Shown here one piece after another: positions 46,271 to 62,095 of a DNA stretch of 64,000 nt (position 1 is its first letter; the number at the start of each line of letters is the position of its first letter). The DNA is from Meloidogyne chitwoodi (Eukaryota > Nematoda > Chromadorea > Rhabditida > Meloidogynidae), in contig JACZZP010000002.1 of the NCBI GenBank assembly GCA_015183035.1, positions 1,612,001 through 1,676,000 of the forward strand, read 5' to 3'. A model generated the notes under the pieces. It saw only the letters and a program-made list of their open reading frames with translations. It was not told where the DNA came from and did not search any database. Both the position numbers and the translations under genes were made by a program.

Positions 46271-46563
46271 GATGGATCGACTCAAAAAGTTAGTATTAAT
46301 AGCTACTTAATATCAGTGTCCATAGATTTCGACAGAGAATAATTTCATGTCTGCTTATAACCGGATATTAGGAAAAATTGTTGCAAGACACTGGGATACA
46401 ATTCTTATCAATCCCCAAGCCCTGACATTACCAAAAACACTCGTTTTAAGTATGATTCTTGGAATTTTATTTTTTAGTCAAATTAGCCTTTGTCGGAATT
46501 GAATAGCATCCCATCAATTATTGTATCGAACGAAAAAATATTATGTTTGCTAAAAAAATTTCA

Positions 46564-49704
<3,141 letters not shown>

Positions 49705-50688
49705 AAATAATCTGACGAATGAAAATTAAAATATAAAAAAATACGTAGAATCTAAAACTTTAAGTAAAATTTGGACCTTTTCATAATTAAAATTATTTTG
49801 GGTCCACCTCAAAAGATCGAAACCCTAAAGATCGCCTCATTAACTAACATTTTTTCAGATATATTTTATGAAATTCTATTAAAGAAAATTTGGTAATACA
49901 ATGTATATGTATAAATAGGGGAAAAATTTTAAAAAAATATACACTAGTAAATATGTATTTGAAAACTTTTATAAAAAATGAGTGAAAACGATTTATACAA
50001 AAAACATGGGACAGTAAAGTACGTGGGAGCCGCCGTTATTAACTCACATGTCCAATATCCTCCGCAGCGGCAAAAACTTTTCGCGGAAATACATATGGGG
50101 AGTAGCCTCGGTAATCACCAAAAATGAGCTTGGTCTTTTAAAACTTTGTTAAAAATTTGTTCAATTTAAATGATTTTTGTATCAATTGATTCAGTTCAAT
50201 GAGCTATTTAGAATCAGCTATCATTTACACATTGAATTGTTCACCAAAAAAATGAGTTTGGTCCTATGATTTTTAGATTTTCTAGGGTCTGTATCTCTGC
50301 CAAAATAAAACACATAGGTACTCATCTCGAGAGGAATCAAATGACATGATTCGACTTTTATTCCCGGTCCCACGTACTATACTACAGCCAAAAATGATAT
50401 GAAAATTATCTAATAAAAAGGGAAGAAAATAATTTTTTATCATTTTTAAGTACTTCCTAAAAATGAAATTCAAATTTATAATGATAGAGATTTTTAAATA
50501 ATTAAAAAGGGAAATAAATAAAAATCCCTTTAAAAACTTGAAATAAGGACACTAATTAGGCAATCCAAAAATGAACTAATAACTATATAATAATATTTAA
50601 TATGCACGTTAAGCATCTATAAATGTCACTTTTTAAGATTTTATTTTTTTGGTTTTTAGCTCATTTAAATCAAATATATTTTATACAA
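49705..50688. other. Intergenic, mostly a repeat element
   Basis: Includes the repeat at 50010-50385. The 5' flank of mac-1 and 3' flank of sam-10 make up the rest. Confidence 0.45.
50010..50385. repeat. MITE-like repeat with short inverted ends
   Basis: Left end CAGTAAAGTACGTGGG at about 50011 and right end CCCACGTACTATACT at about 50370 are inverted copies. The interior is related to the repeat in the mac-1 intron. About 375 bp, no coding potential. Confidence 0.6.
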
Positions 50689-52932
50689 TCATTGCTGCTG
50701 AAATTGATGTGTTTGAGAATATCCTTCCATCAGACTTGCTTTTATTTTTGAAATTTCATCACTCTAAAAAAATAAATTGAAAATAAGTTAAAAGATTAAA
50801 AAAACTTGATGATTTCCCAAATGACCAGCCATTTCAAGTGCTTCAGATATTGATGGTTGTTGTTGAATTTTTCCTCCTACAACATTATTGCTACCACTTT
50901 GTTGTGAATGAACAGAACTAGGACCGCCAACACTGCCTAAAGGACCGCCTCCACTTGTTGGCGTTCCACCATTTATACCTCCACCTGGCTGTTGACAACC
51001 TGTTCCTATTTAAATAAAATAAATTTAAAAAATAATTATATTTTTTTACCTGATCCTGTTACACTCCCACTACCTCCAAAGTGGTGAACAGAAGCGGGAG
51101 AATGTTTTATTTCCATAGACATATCACCAGTTGCCACACCTCCTGTTCCATTCAACAATGAGTGTAACTGACTACTTTGTTGTTGATTCCCACCACCATT
51201 TCCAACGGTATTTAAATCACCACCCACCGATTCAGCACCAACTTCAATTTGCTGCCTAATCGATGCAGAAGCACCTGCTCCTCCACCATTTCCTCCATCA
51301 TTATGATTCAAAAACTGTTTTGATAATAAAAATTAAAATCTAAACATTGTTAAAAACCTGAGATTGTATTCCACTTGGAGGACCACCTCCAGCACTAATC
51401 ATCATAAGATTAGCATCCGCAGAACCAGGTCCACCTCCAGTTCCACATTCACCAGATGTTCCCTGCATTTGACCATGTAAAGCTCCTCCCATTCCTGGAG
51501 GCATCTGTTGTTGAGATGGTACACCAGCTGATGGGGACATTAAAGACGCAGAGGAACACATCGCTGCGGCAACAGCTGAAACATTTGTGCCATTATGAGA
51601 TAGAGAACCAGGAAATGGAGGAGTTCCAGATGGTGAATCCATATATTGTTGTGGTTGGCAGAATTGTGGTCGAATTTGTTGTCTTCCTGGGTGACCACCA
51701 AGGGCCAAATTCTGACAATGAATTACGAAATTTATGAAGAAAAATATTAAAGAATAAAATGGACTTTTAACTTCGTAAAGTTAAAAAAATTTGTATTATT
51801 GTTTTTTGAATATTCAAGTTTAATTTTCATAAGTTTTTTCACAATTTTAAATATCCATCAGAAAAAATTTATTTTGCTTTAATCAAAAGCTTACTATCGG
51901 CATTCTCCCTTGTTGAGCAGCCTGCCTTTGCTGTTGAACCATAACCATTCGCATTTGTTCATTTATGTGAAGGTTAGTAGCATTTATTTGAGGTGGAGGT
52001 TGGAAATTATTAGAGGGAGTTGGTGCCCCGCTTCGAGTTCCCTGTTGTTGGGCAAATCTGTTTGAAGGTCCACCTTAGAAGAAAAAATGTTAAAGATTGG
52101 GTTTCTGTTGAAATATGCGTGGGAAGTTCAAAACTTTTACCGTCGTAAAAATCAATGTGTTTCAGGATTATAGTTTTAACGCTACCTGGAATTGGTGACG
52201 CCTGATTAGAGGATTGAGAAGGACCTGGTTGTGGACCACCACGCATACCATTAAAATATCCAACTGGAAACATACCATCCTGAATATTTTGAGATGGTGG
52301 TGGCGGTAGGCCACTCATCTGACCAAAATTTGGATTATGGAACTTAAAAATATAATTCAAAAAATATACTTTTCATTTTAAAAATAAAAACAAACCCCCG
52401 GAGGCCCATAAATACCTCCGCCATTAACCATTCCTTCAGGAAATCCACCAGCTGGAAATACCTAAAAAATTAAGGTAAATATCATCATGAATCAAATATT
52501 ATTTTACCATTTTATGATAAGTTTTGGCATCATTTGATGGTTCTGCTTTGTCTTTTTTGTCAGAATGAACAGAATAAAGATCCCAAAAAACACTAAAGTG
52601 ATAATTAAAATAGAAAAAAAACTAAAAATTAAACCTAAACCAATTAGAAAGAAATCCTGGAGGTGCTGATATATCAATCTGAATATTTGGATTCCCATTG
52701 ACACTGTGAGCAAGCACCTCATTTTTAAACATATCAGCTGTTTTAGAAGCGCCCATATGAACAAGATATTCATATACAAAATAACTTAATCTAAATAAAT
52801 AATTAAAAATTTAAATTGTTTTAATTTTTACTTTTCTCTTGATTGCGCTTCAGCCGAAATGAATTGTTGTTGTTGCTCTTTCCTCTGCTGTTGTGGATGC
52901 ATTTGTGGCTGTTGAACATTTTGTTGAAACAT
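50689..52932 (-). CDS. sam-10: SSDP/SSBP transcriptional co-factor (C. elegans sam-10)
   Basis: A nuclear partner of LIM-domain-binding protein (LDB) in transcription complexes. Start at 52932 with a Gln-rich MFQQNVQQPQMHPQQQRKEQ; then the LUFS/LisH-type domain: EKLSYFVYEYLVHMGASKTA, FKNEVLAHSVNGNPNIQID, APPGFLSNWFSVFWDLYSVH; and the long Pro/Gly-rich middle (FHNPNFGQMSGLPPPPSQNI and GGPQPGPSQSSNQASPIPGS) and a C-terminus ending DEISKIKASLMEGYSQTHQF QQQ. The N-terminal domain is nearly invariant in animals, so identity is secure. Introns are short; a 200-bp A+T-rich one sits near 51750-51890. Confidence 0.93.
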
Positions 52933-53951
52933 TTTAAATTAATATCCACTGTTTTCAATGGAAGTTTTACTAAAATATGTATAAAAAATATCTTAAGATA
53001 AATACATCCTCTTTTTTTAACCCTACTCTTCCCAAAATCGAAACTAAAGATTTTTCCAACAGAGTCCGAACTTATTTTGAATTAGTAATTTGAGTCCACA
53101 CAGTTGAGCCTATAGACAATAAAAATTAAATACAAATAAAGTGCTTGTCTATATCAATTGACTCAAATTTGTGAACTTTTGGACTTCATAAATACAAGGT
53201 ATAAAGAAAAACGAAATTCTTCGTAAAACGTTAATCTAAGATTAATTAATAATAATAAAGTAAAAAAATTTCTAAAAAGAGGTAAATAAAAAATCATTTG
53301 TTGAAAATATGTGTTATATCCTATAAATACATATATTTAACTTTGGACAAACATAAAATATAAACTTTTTATTTTTCACATATATATATCGAGGCCGAAT
53401 GTGGACATGGGAGACTTAGTTTTGGCTATTAGTGAAACCGATAAATTGCGTATTATTTGGGAGACGGGCACTTGACAACATTAGAAGACAGAGCATTAAC
53501 ACAAGACGAGATGGTGGTTTTTCTGCCACCCAATCCTTTTCTTTACATCATTTGCTTTGTCTTGCGTACATACGCTTTAAGCAAGCCACATACATACTAC
53601 TACTACATGCTTACCCGCATATACCTCCGAGCGCTGACTTTGGAAATATTCCAATAAATCGATTTTCCCTCGTGTACTACGATACCTTCAAACTGAGTAA
53701 GCCACTTTTCATAATGTCTCTAGTGAAGAATTTTACAAAATATAATTTATATAAAACACTAAAAATATAAAACGAGACAAAGGAATGAAAAAGTGCAGAC
53801 CCAAAAATTTTAGGAGGAAGTGAGATTTTTAATAAAAAATCAAAAATCTTAAAACATAAAAAACGGAAAATTCTGAAATGTATTTTAGTGATAGAAAATT
53901 TTATTTGAAAAGTTTTGAAATTCGCGAAATCAAAAATAATTTTTTTTTAAA
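52933..53951. other. Intergenic
   Basis: Promoter side of sam-10 and 3' flank of DPH5. The overlapping open frames on the plus strand at 53432-53770 show no family resemblance and I do not call them. Confidence 0.4.
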
Positions 53952-55399
53952 TTATTTAAAAGAATAAAATTCAAGCATTTCTTCCTCTAAAGGATGTAAT
54001 CGAAAGGCAGGAATGATTAGACTATGAAGAGGCAAACCCATATCCACATCAAAAGCTATCTGTCGGAGAGTTGCATAAACAATCTATAAAATTAGGATCG
54101 AAAATTTTATATTTTTTACCATAGCTATAGAATATAAAACTTAAAATTAAAAAAAAAATTTCAAAATAAAGACTGAGAAAGCCCAAAAAGATCATAATAC
54201 ATACATATTTGTAAACTTTAAATAATAAACCTTCTGATCATCCCAACCGATCCTAGCCATACCAACAACAAATATATCAGTATTTAAATCTAATACATTA
54301 ATATTTAAATAATAATTAAAAATTAAATAAATTACTAAAGTTTTTGTCATTTTTCTTATCAATTGCATTTATTATTTGCTTTGCAGCTTGGGAGCAAGTT
54401 AAAAAACGTGGTTGTTCATATTCTTTTCTTTCTCTGTTATTTTAATATTTAAAGATTTAAAAAAAAATATATGTTTTATTAACTTTTAAATAATTTATAT
54501 TTAAATTCTAAAGTTTTCTTATTAAAAAATTATAAAAAAATATTACAAACTTTATAATATTTTCCACACTCTGTTCCTTTATTTTAATATCTATTAAAAA
54601 TAAACTTTAAAATAATAATTTTTGTTATTTACCTAGTAAACAAAGTGTATGCATCCCTTTATCTAAATTTATTAAAATCCTTAAAATTAAATTTATATTT
54701 ATTTATCAAAGATTAAAACCTGTCAAGAAAAGAGTCTGGTTCCCAACCATCTATCCAAAGTGGAATTGAGACTGTTGCACCAAAATTATAAAGCTAAATC
54801 ATTAAAATAATTAAATTTAACTTTCAGATTACTTGAAGTCCTGTACAGCCAACTGCTGTAAGAATGGAGGCATTATGAATCTAAATATACATTATTTAAA
54901 AATAAAATATTTGTAAAAAAAACTGACCACTTTAACGGAAACATCAATTTCCTTAGCTCTAATTATCAAATCTGAACTATAATTTAATAAAATAAATAAA
55001 ATTTTAATAATATATACTGAGTTGTTGCACCAAATGGATCACCAACCACCAATAAAGCAATATCATCAATTTTAGAATCTTTCAATATCTGGTCTTTATA
55101 TTTAACAAAAATTATATTTAAAAAAATAAATTAAAAAAAAACCAATTTTTTGTTCAACCATTTCTCGATCTGCCTCAATTATTGGCCTTTCATAAAATTT
55201 TTCAAGTTGTGTTTTATAATCAAATCCAAATGAAAGCAAACTTGTATAATTCTCAAAATAAACTTTTTTGCATCGGCGAACCTTTTTAATAATTTATTGT
55301 TAAAAATTTAAATTAAAAAAATAAACTAACAATATTTAACCCTTTTACTGTTATATCTGTGACATCTCCAAGGCCTAATCCAATTAGATAAAACACCAT
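53952..55399 (-). CDS. DPH5: Diphthine methyl ester synthase DPH5
   Basis: Methylates the modified histidine of eEF2 during diphthamide synthesis, in the cytosol. Start MVFYLIGLGLGDVTDITVKG at 55399; then ERPIIEADREMVEQKI, DDIALLVVGDPFGATTHSDL (SAM-binding), VVHNASILTAVGCTGLQ, NFGATVSIPLWIDGWEPDSF, GMHTLCLLDIKIKEQSVENI, VGMARIGWDDQKIVYATLRQ and GLPLHSLIIPAFRLHPLEEE. All blocks of the DPH5 family are present in order; length is usual. It shares a 288-bp upstream region with PIGM on the other strand. Confidence 0.95.
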
Positions 55400-55687
55400 G
55401 CTTATTGTTAGAAATAGAGTCTCTCAGTTTTTTCTGAAATGAATTAAAATTTTCTAGATTTAAAATATGTAAACTCGGCGGATTTTCGGGACATTAGTGA
55501 AACTCTTATTGTATTGCAAAGAGAAAAAATGTAAGAATTTTTCTCATCATTCTCTCTCATTCGCATTTTTTACTTTTTTTTCACCCGCTCTCCTAATTTA
55601 CACACTCTTTCCATTCAAAATCCGATGTAATCTGGCAAAATGTTTAAAAAAATATTTAAATAATTTATTAGTTAATTTTTATTTTTA
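55400..55687. promoter_or_regulatory. Bidirectional promoter region, DPH5 / PIGM
   Basis: 288 bp between divergent start codons, with a pyrimidine-rich tract (TCATTCTCTCTCATTCGC) near 55548-55565. An overlapping open frame at 55497-55688 is not taken as coding. Confidence 0.5.
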
Positions 55688-57238
55688 ATGATTCAACTTT
55701 TAACTTGGACAGATAAAAATTTACTCATTCTTGCATTTCTTGTTCGTTTATTTTTTATTTTATATGCTCGGGTTCATGACTATTTTTTTAATGTAATTTG
55801 TTTTTAATTTCTTTTTTTAATTTAATTTTAGTTAAATTTTACGGACATTGACTATGAAGTTTTTACAGAAGCTGCTAATCTGGTGTGGAAAGGATTTTCG
55901 CCTTATAATCTTAGCACATATAGATATCCACCGATTATTGCTTGGATGCTTATTACTAACATTTTATTTGCAGATTCTGGTTATTTTATTTTTCATTTTT
56001 ATATAATATTTTTTCCAGGAAAGATTATTTTTTCAATTTTTGATGTTTTTGTTGGTTGGATTCAATTACAATATATTACTCAATATAACAAAATCTATAC
56101 AACGGATGAGCAAAACGGGACAAATAAATTAATTTTATTTCGTCGTGTAATTTGTTTACTTTGGCTATTTAATCCATTCAACACAATAATTGCGACTCGA
56201 GGAAATTCTGATTCTTTGATTTGCTTTTTAAATTTATGGACAATGTTTGAACTTTTTAAAGGAAATTATCTACGATCAGCATTTATTCATGGGGCATTAG
56301 CAACACATCTACGGCTATTTCCTGTATTTCTATATATTTGAATGATTTAATTTTTATACAAAATTTCAGATAATTTATCTTTCTTCAATTTTCCTTTATT
56401 TATCCAATTATAATAAAAAACGTAGCGAAGGAATTAAATCGTTTATTTTTTGTTGCTTACAAAACAAAAAGGGATTTTTATTTATTTTTGTATGTTTTTA
56501 TTTTCTTTTAAAATTTATTTTTAAATTCAGATAAGTATTTGTTCTTTTTTTATCTCTACTTTAATTTGTTATTTAATTTATGGAAAAGAATTTCTCAATG
56601 CTTCTCTTTTATTTCACCTAACAAGAGTTGATGTTTCTCACAACTTTTCTCCATATTTTTTGCCTTTATATTTAGCAATTAATAATCAAGAATTAACCAA
56701 ATTTATTGGAATTTTTGCATTTTTGCCTCAAATTTGTTGTAATGTTTTTTTTGCAATTAGGTTTAATATTTTTAATAAATTTTAATTATTTTTGGTTATA
56801 GATTTTCGAACGATTTGCAATTTTGTTGGTTTTTGTCTACATTTGCATTTGTTTCTTTCAATAAAGTTTGTGTAATCTTTTTACATTTTATTAAAAATAT
56901 CTTTAGGTCAGCACTTCCCAATATTTTATTTGGTATCTTTGCTTTCTTCCTTTAATTTTTCATAATATTAAAGTAATTTTTAAGTGTTAAATTTCCCATC
57001 TTATTTTCATTTTTAGGTAGATTTGCGCAAATTTTTTTCACTTTTGGCTCTTTGGTTATTTGCTCAGGGTAATTGGCTATTTGCTGCTTATTTGTTTGAA
57101 TTTTGTGGTTATAATACACTTCTTTGGATTTGGTCTGCATCTCTACTTTTTTTAATTACAAATTGTTATATAATGATACAATTTATTAATAATTATTTAT
57201 TATTTAAACAAAACATATTACAAGAAAAATGTGAATAG
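55688..57238 (+). CDS. PIGM: GPI mannosyltransferase 1 (PIG-M)
   Basis: An ER membrane enzyme adding the first mannose, from dolichol-phosphate-mannose, to the GPI anchor precursor. Start MIQLLTWTDKNLLILAFLVR, an early membrane helix; after an intron, LNFTDIDYEVFTEAANLVWK with the lumenal D-x-D motif; STYRYPPIIAWMLITNILF; FPGKIIFSIFDVFVGWIQLQ; LFNPFNTIIATRGNSDSLIC; HGALATHLRLFPVFLYI; HNFSPYFLPLYL-like and QISICSFFISTLICYLIYGK helices; and final helices ending NNYLLFKQNILQEKCE. Multiple hydrophobic segments as expected. Relatives have K where this has HLRLFP. DIMT1 follows 256 bp downstream on the same strand, a possible operon. Confidence 0.9.
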
Positions 57239-57494
57239 AAGGTTTTTTAATGTCGCTTCAGTTAAAACTCTGGCATTATTTAATTAAAAAATAATACTAA
57301 TTTAAACATTTATTAATTCCCTCATGAAAAATATTTTCTTAACATTTTATTCTTAAATTGTACAAAAATATGTTACTTTTCTGCTTTCTAATAAAAGTTT
57401 ATTTATTGTTTTAACTCAATTTATATGTTTTTATCCTAAAGTTGATATTTTGTTAAATTTGTAATTTACGTTAAAATATTTTGAGAAGCTGATA

Positions 57495-58658
<1,164 letters not shown>

Positions 58659-58706
58659 CTTACATATTGTTATTTTTATAATGTTTTTTTATTTAAAAAT
58701 AAATAG

Positions 58707-60352
58707 TTATGTTTTTTCTTTATTATCATCTTCAGAATTACAGCTATCATAATCTTCACAGTCATATATTGAAATTCCAGGTAGTGAAGAAATTGTTGGT
58801 GTGGAGTTGAAATCGTTTGTGTTTTTTATATTATTATTTGTTCTATTCTTTTCATCGTCTAAGCATTTTATATCGTCTAAATAATCTTTCCCGCATCTTT
58901 CATCATTAGTTATTAATCTAAGTTTTTAATAAAATTAATATTTAATTTTGGAAATAACAGAAATAATTATGATGAGAAAAAATAACTTTACTTTTTCGAA
59001 TTTTTTGTCCTATCCTTGTTGATCTTTTGATTAGTTTTAACACCTAAAAGTGTTTTTCTAGTAATTTTTCTTTCTCCAGAATGTCCATCACTAGTCCATT
59101 TGCAATTTTTTATTGATTTTTGTTGTAATTTTTCAACTAAAAGTTCACGTGAAGTTTTTGCTATTTGACATTTTGATGTAGATGGTGAGGTAATAGAAAA
59201 ACCGTTAGAAGCACTTGATTGTTGCCCAAAAAGTATTGGTTGATTCATAAGCTTATCTACGCATAAAATATCATCTTTCTTTTTGTAAACTAAAAATTAT
59301 AAAATTAAACAAAATCTGTTTTTCTTATAAATTTTATTTTGGAATATCCAAAAAAATTAAATTAAAAAATTACCATCCATTTGTTTGCTTAATACCAATC
59401 GTTTTGCAGCTACTTCATCTTCTTTACTTTCTGGTAAAAGGGCAACCTCTGTTGAAAGTCTCTGTTGAATATCAGAATCTTTTACTCGACGTTCTGTCAA
59501 TGCCCGTCGTTCAGTTCGAAAAACACTCCTAAGCACAGAATTTGCTCCATAATCATCATGAAGTCTTGATTGAATCCATTCTAGTTTGTCAATTAGTTGA
59601 TCATCTCCTGCCAGTTTTTGCTTGTCTTCAACAACATGTTCTGTCTAAAATAATAGAAAAGAATCATCTTTTATTTGTTAAATTACCTTAAACATAGCAT
59701 CAGAGGCTAGTTTTAAATTCATTGTTCGATCTACTGGTGCCAAACTGAAAATTTGGTAATTACAATAAATATCTAATGTTTGGAATATAGAAGGGATAGA
59801 ATAGTGATTTTAATTATTTTTAAACAAACTTGTCAATTGTTGACGGATCAAAGCGAATTTCCTGTCGTCTAACACCTTCAACCAATTCATAATCAAAATT
59901 TTTAGGGTCCGTACGTATAACGAAATAATTATCGCAGAGATGACATTTCATACGAAACTCGTAAATTGGAGCTAAATTTTAAATAAACAAATTTGTTAGC
60001 ACATGCTTAATGTTGGACAGGTAATTTTACTAGATAAAAATCCAATTATATTAGATGCCGGAGACCCCTTCTAAATCTATATATAAATTAAAAAACAAAA
60101 AAACATACTTGTATAATACATACCAACTTTCTTCTTTTCTGCATTATAACGTACACTCATGCCAACATGATTTTCACATCCCAAACACCAAACATTAAAT
60201 GGCATTTCAAATCGAATTGTAATAATTCCAATATGTGCTTTTGTGCCACGTTCACGTAATGCATGAACTCCATGATAACTATTGAGTGTTTTGTGAGTAC
60301 GCCAATTAAAATCCGGCGGATAATATTTATTTTGGCCTTTACGTTCACCCAT
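58707..60352 (-). CDS. YJU2B: YJU2B / CCDC130 splicing-factor homologue
   Basis: Belongs to the CWC16/Yju2 family of spliceosome step-one factors. Start MGERKGQNKYYPPDFNWRTH at 60352; RFEMPFNVWCLGCENHVGM and MKCHLCDNYFVIRTDPKNFD supply the two CxxC pairs of the zinc site; VRYNAEKKKVG between them; then RRQEIRFDPSTIDKF, helical KLEWIQSRLHDDYGANSVLR and SVFRTERRALTERR; and an acidic, Lys-rich tail ending SEDDNKEKT. The N-terminal block is almost invariant in animals. Upstream on the same strand is the GT43 gene (324-bp gap). Confidence 0.93.
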
Positions 60353-60676
60353 AATTACTAAAAATAAATTAAAAGAAAATTTAAAATAATAACAAAAATC
60401 AAATATAAAAAAGATTAACTAACAAATAGTAAAAAAAATGTTAAAAATTGTTTTAACTTTATTGAGAAAGGCAAGAAAAATAATTATATTATAAAATAAA
60501 TTATATCTCAATCCCAAGGATTGAAAGAAATTAAAAGGAGACACCATCCCCTATCGGAAAATTCCACCAATGTTGATCTAAAAGAATATGTAAGTATTTA
60601 TGGAGAAGAGATATAATATATTCTAATGTAAAAAGAGATTCAGTGTAATAAATTAAAAAATATAATTTATAATAAT
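60353..60676. other. Gap between same-strand genes
   Basis: 324 bp, A+T-rich with a C-richer patch near 60520-60560. It may hold an intercistronic region if GT43 and YJU2B share an operon. Confidence 0.35.
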
Positions 60677-61845
60677 TTAGAAAATTGCATCCTCTTCAAC
60701 ATTTGAAAGTCTAGAAGAAATATTTATTGCCAAAAGAAATTTTTGGTATTCATCAGTCAATAATGCAGACCTCTCAGTACGAGTATGCCAAACAAAAACT
60801 TTTGTACAATGCAACGCCAAAGGCTCAAGATCTTCTCTTTTTATGTCAAAAGATTGTAAAAAATGAGACTCCTGTGAAAATATAAATTTGTTTGATTAAT
60901 AATTTTCTCGAAAATTTTAAATAAAATACCATAAATCCTCGTGGAGATTTGTAATTAAAATAACTCATAGGGTGTTCGTGTATTAAAGAAATATTAATAG
61001 CAAAGCTAGCCATATCCATAGGAAATGGACGTTCTGGCCTCCAACGAGAATTAAAACCATTAACTGTGTCTATTTAAAAAATAAAAAAATTATCTTTAAA
61101 TTAAAAAACAACAATTTTTTAAAGTCATTTCCAAAAGAGGAGTCTCAACAAGCATTCCACCAACAATTCCAACTGGCCAAACACCAATTTTTTGTTTTAT
61201 CCTGCGCATTTCGTCAAAAAGTCGCCAATCATATGTATTGTCATCATCCCCAAAATAGACAATTCCTCTTTTCCAAGAATTTAAATTCTTTCTATAAAAT
61301 TCAAATATATTAATTAAATATTTAATTCTAATTGATTTACCTTATCCATAAAAGTGCAGAATTTCGTTGTTCCACACCACGAGGAAATTTCCATCTTGGT
61401 TCAGAAATTTTAAGCCTTTTATTTAAGGGTGTTTGAGAAGTAAGATGAATACCTTTTATTTTAAGTCTATTAATTAAATCGTCGATAAATTCTGAAGGAA
61501 ATTCAGAATCCTTAAAAGGAAATAGATATAAAAATTAAAAATATTTTAAACCTCAACAATAATCCAAAATAAATTGCAAACATTCGAAAGTGTTTGACCA
61601 AGTCTTGTAAGGTCAGCTTTTTGTTCTGGTCTATAAGCTGTTGGAGTAACAAAAATAATTGGATTATGAACAATATCTTGATCTAAACATTTAGTATATG
61701 TTAATTTAAGTAAATTAAGTTCTAATTGTAATTCTGCTTTGTCTGATCTCAAATTAAGAATTGTTGCCAAATTGAAAAGATCTATGATAATAATTGCAGT
61801 AAAAATAAATATCATAAACATATAATAATGATGTTCATGAGACAT
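60677..61845 (-). CDS. Family GT43 beta-1,3-glucuronyltransferase (C. elegans glct type)
   Basis: A Golgi type II membrane enzyme that transfers glucuronic acid from UDP-GlcA, in glycosaminoglycan linker or related glycan synthesis. Start taken at 61845 (MSHEHHYYMFMIFIFTAIII) because TTTTTTTCAG lies just upstream; a longer in-frame start at 61884 crosses that acceptor. One N-terminal membrane anchor, a stem, then IIFVTPTAYRPEQKADLTRL, RGVEQRNSALLWIR, GIVYFGDDDNTYDWRLFDEM (DxD metal site), KIGVWPVGIVGGMLVETP, FNSRWRPERPFPMDMASFAI and the C-terminal VFVWHTRTE. All catalytic landmarks are kept. Divergent from the METTL13-type gene. Confidence 0.9.
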
Positions 61846-62095
61846 TATTACAAATATCTGAAAAAAATCAATAAGTATATACACAAAACAAATTTTATAT
61901 AAATTTACATAATTAAATATAATAGTCAGTCGAAAAAATTAAAGTCGTGATCTGACTTTAGTGTCCATGTTCATATAATTTCTAATTAAATAAAAAGTCT
62001 TTTAGAGTCTAAGGATTACATGTTTTAAAAATCTAAATTTTTCTTTTTGTTTGGAGATTTTATTAATTTGAATTTTTCACGCAAAAACATTAATT
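61846..62095. promoter_or_regulatory. Short divergent promoter region, GT43 / METTL13
   Basis: 250 bp between outward-facing start codons; no specific site recognised. Confidence 0.4.

Noticed and set aside
53432..53770. 112-residue open frame between sam-10 and DPH5
   Set aside because: Two overlapping frames of similar length, no family resemblance; sits where a promoter is expected.
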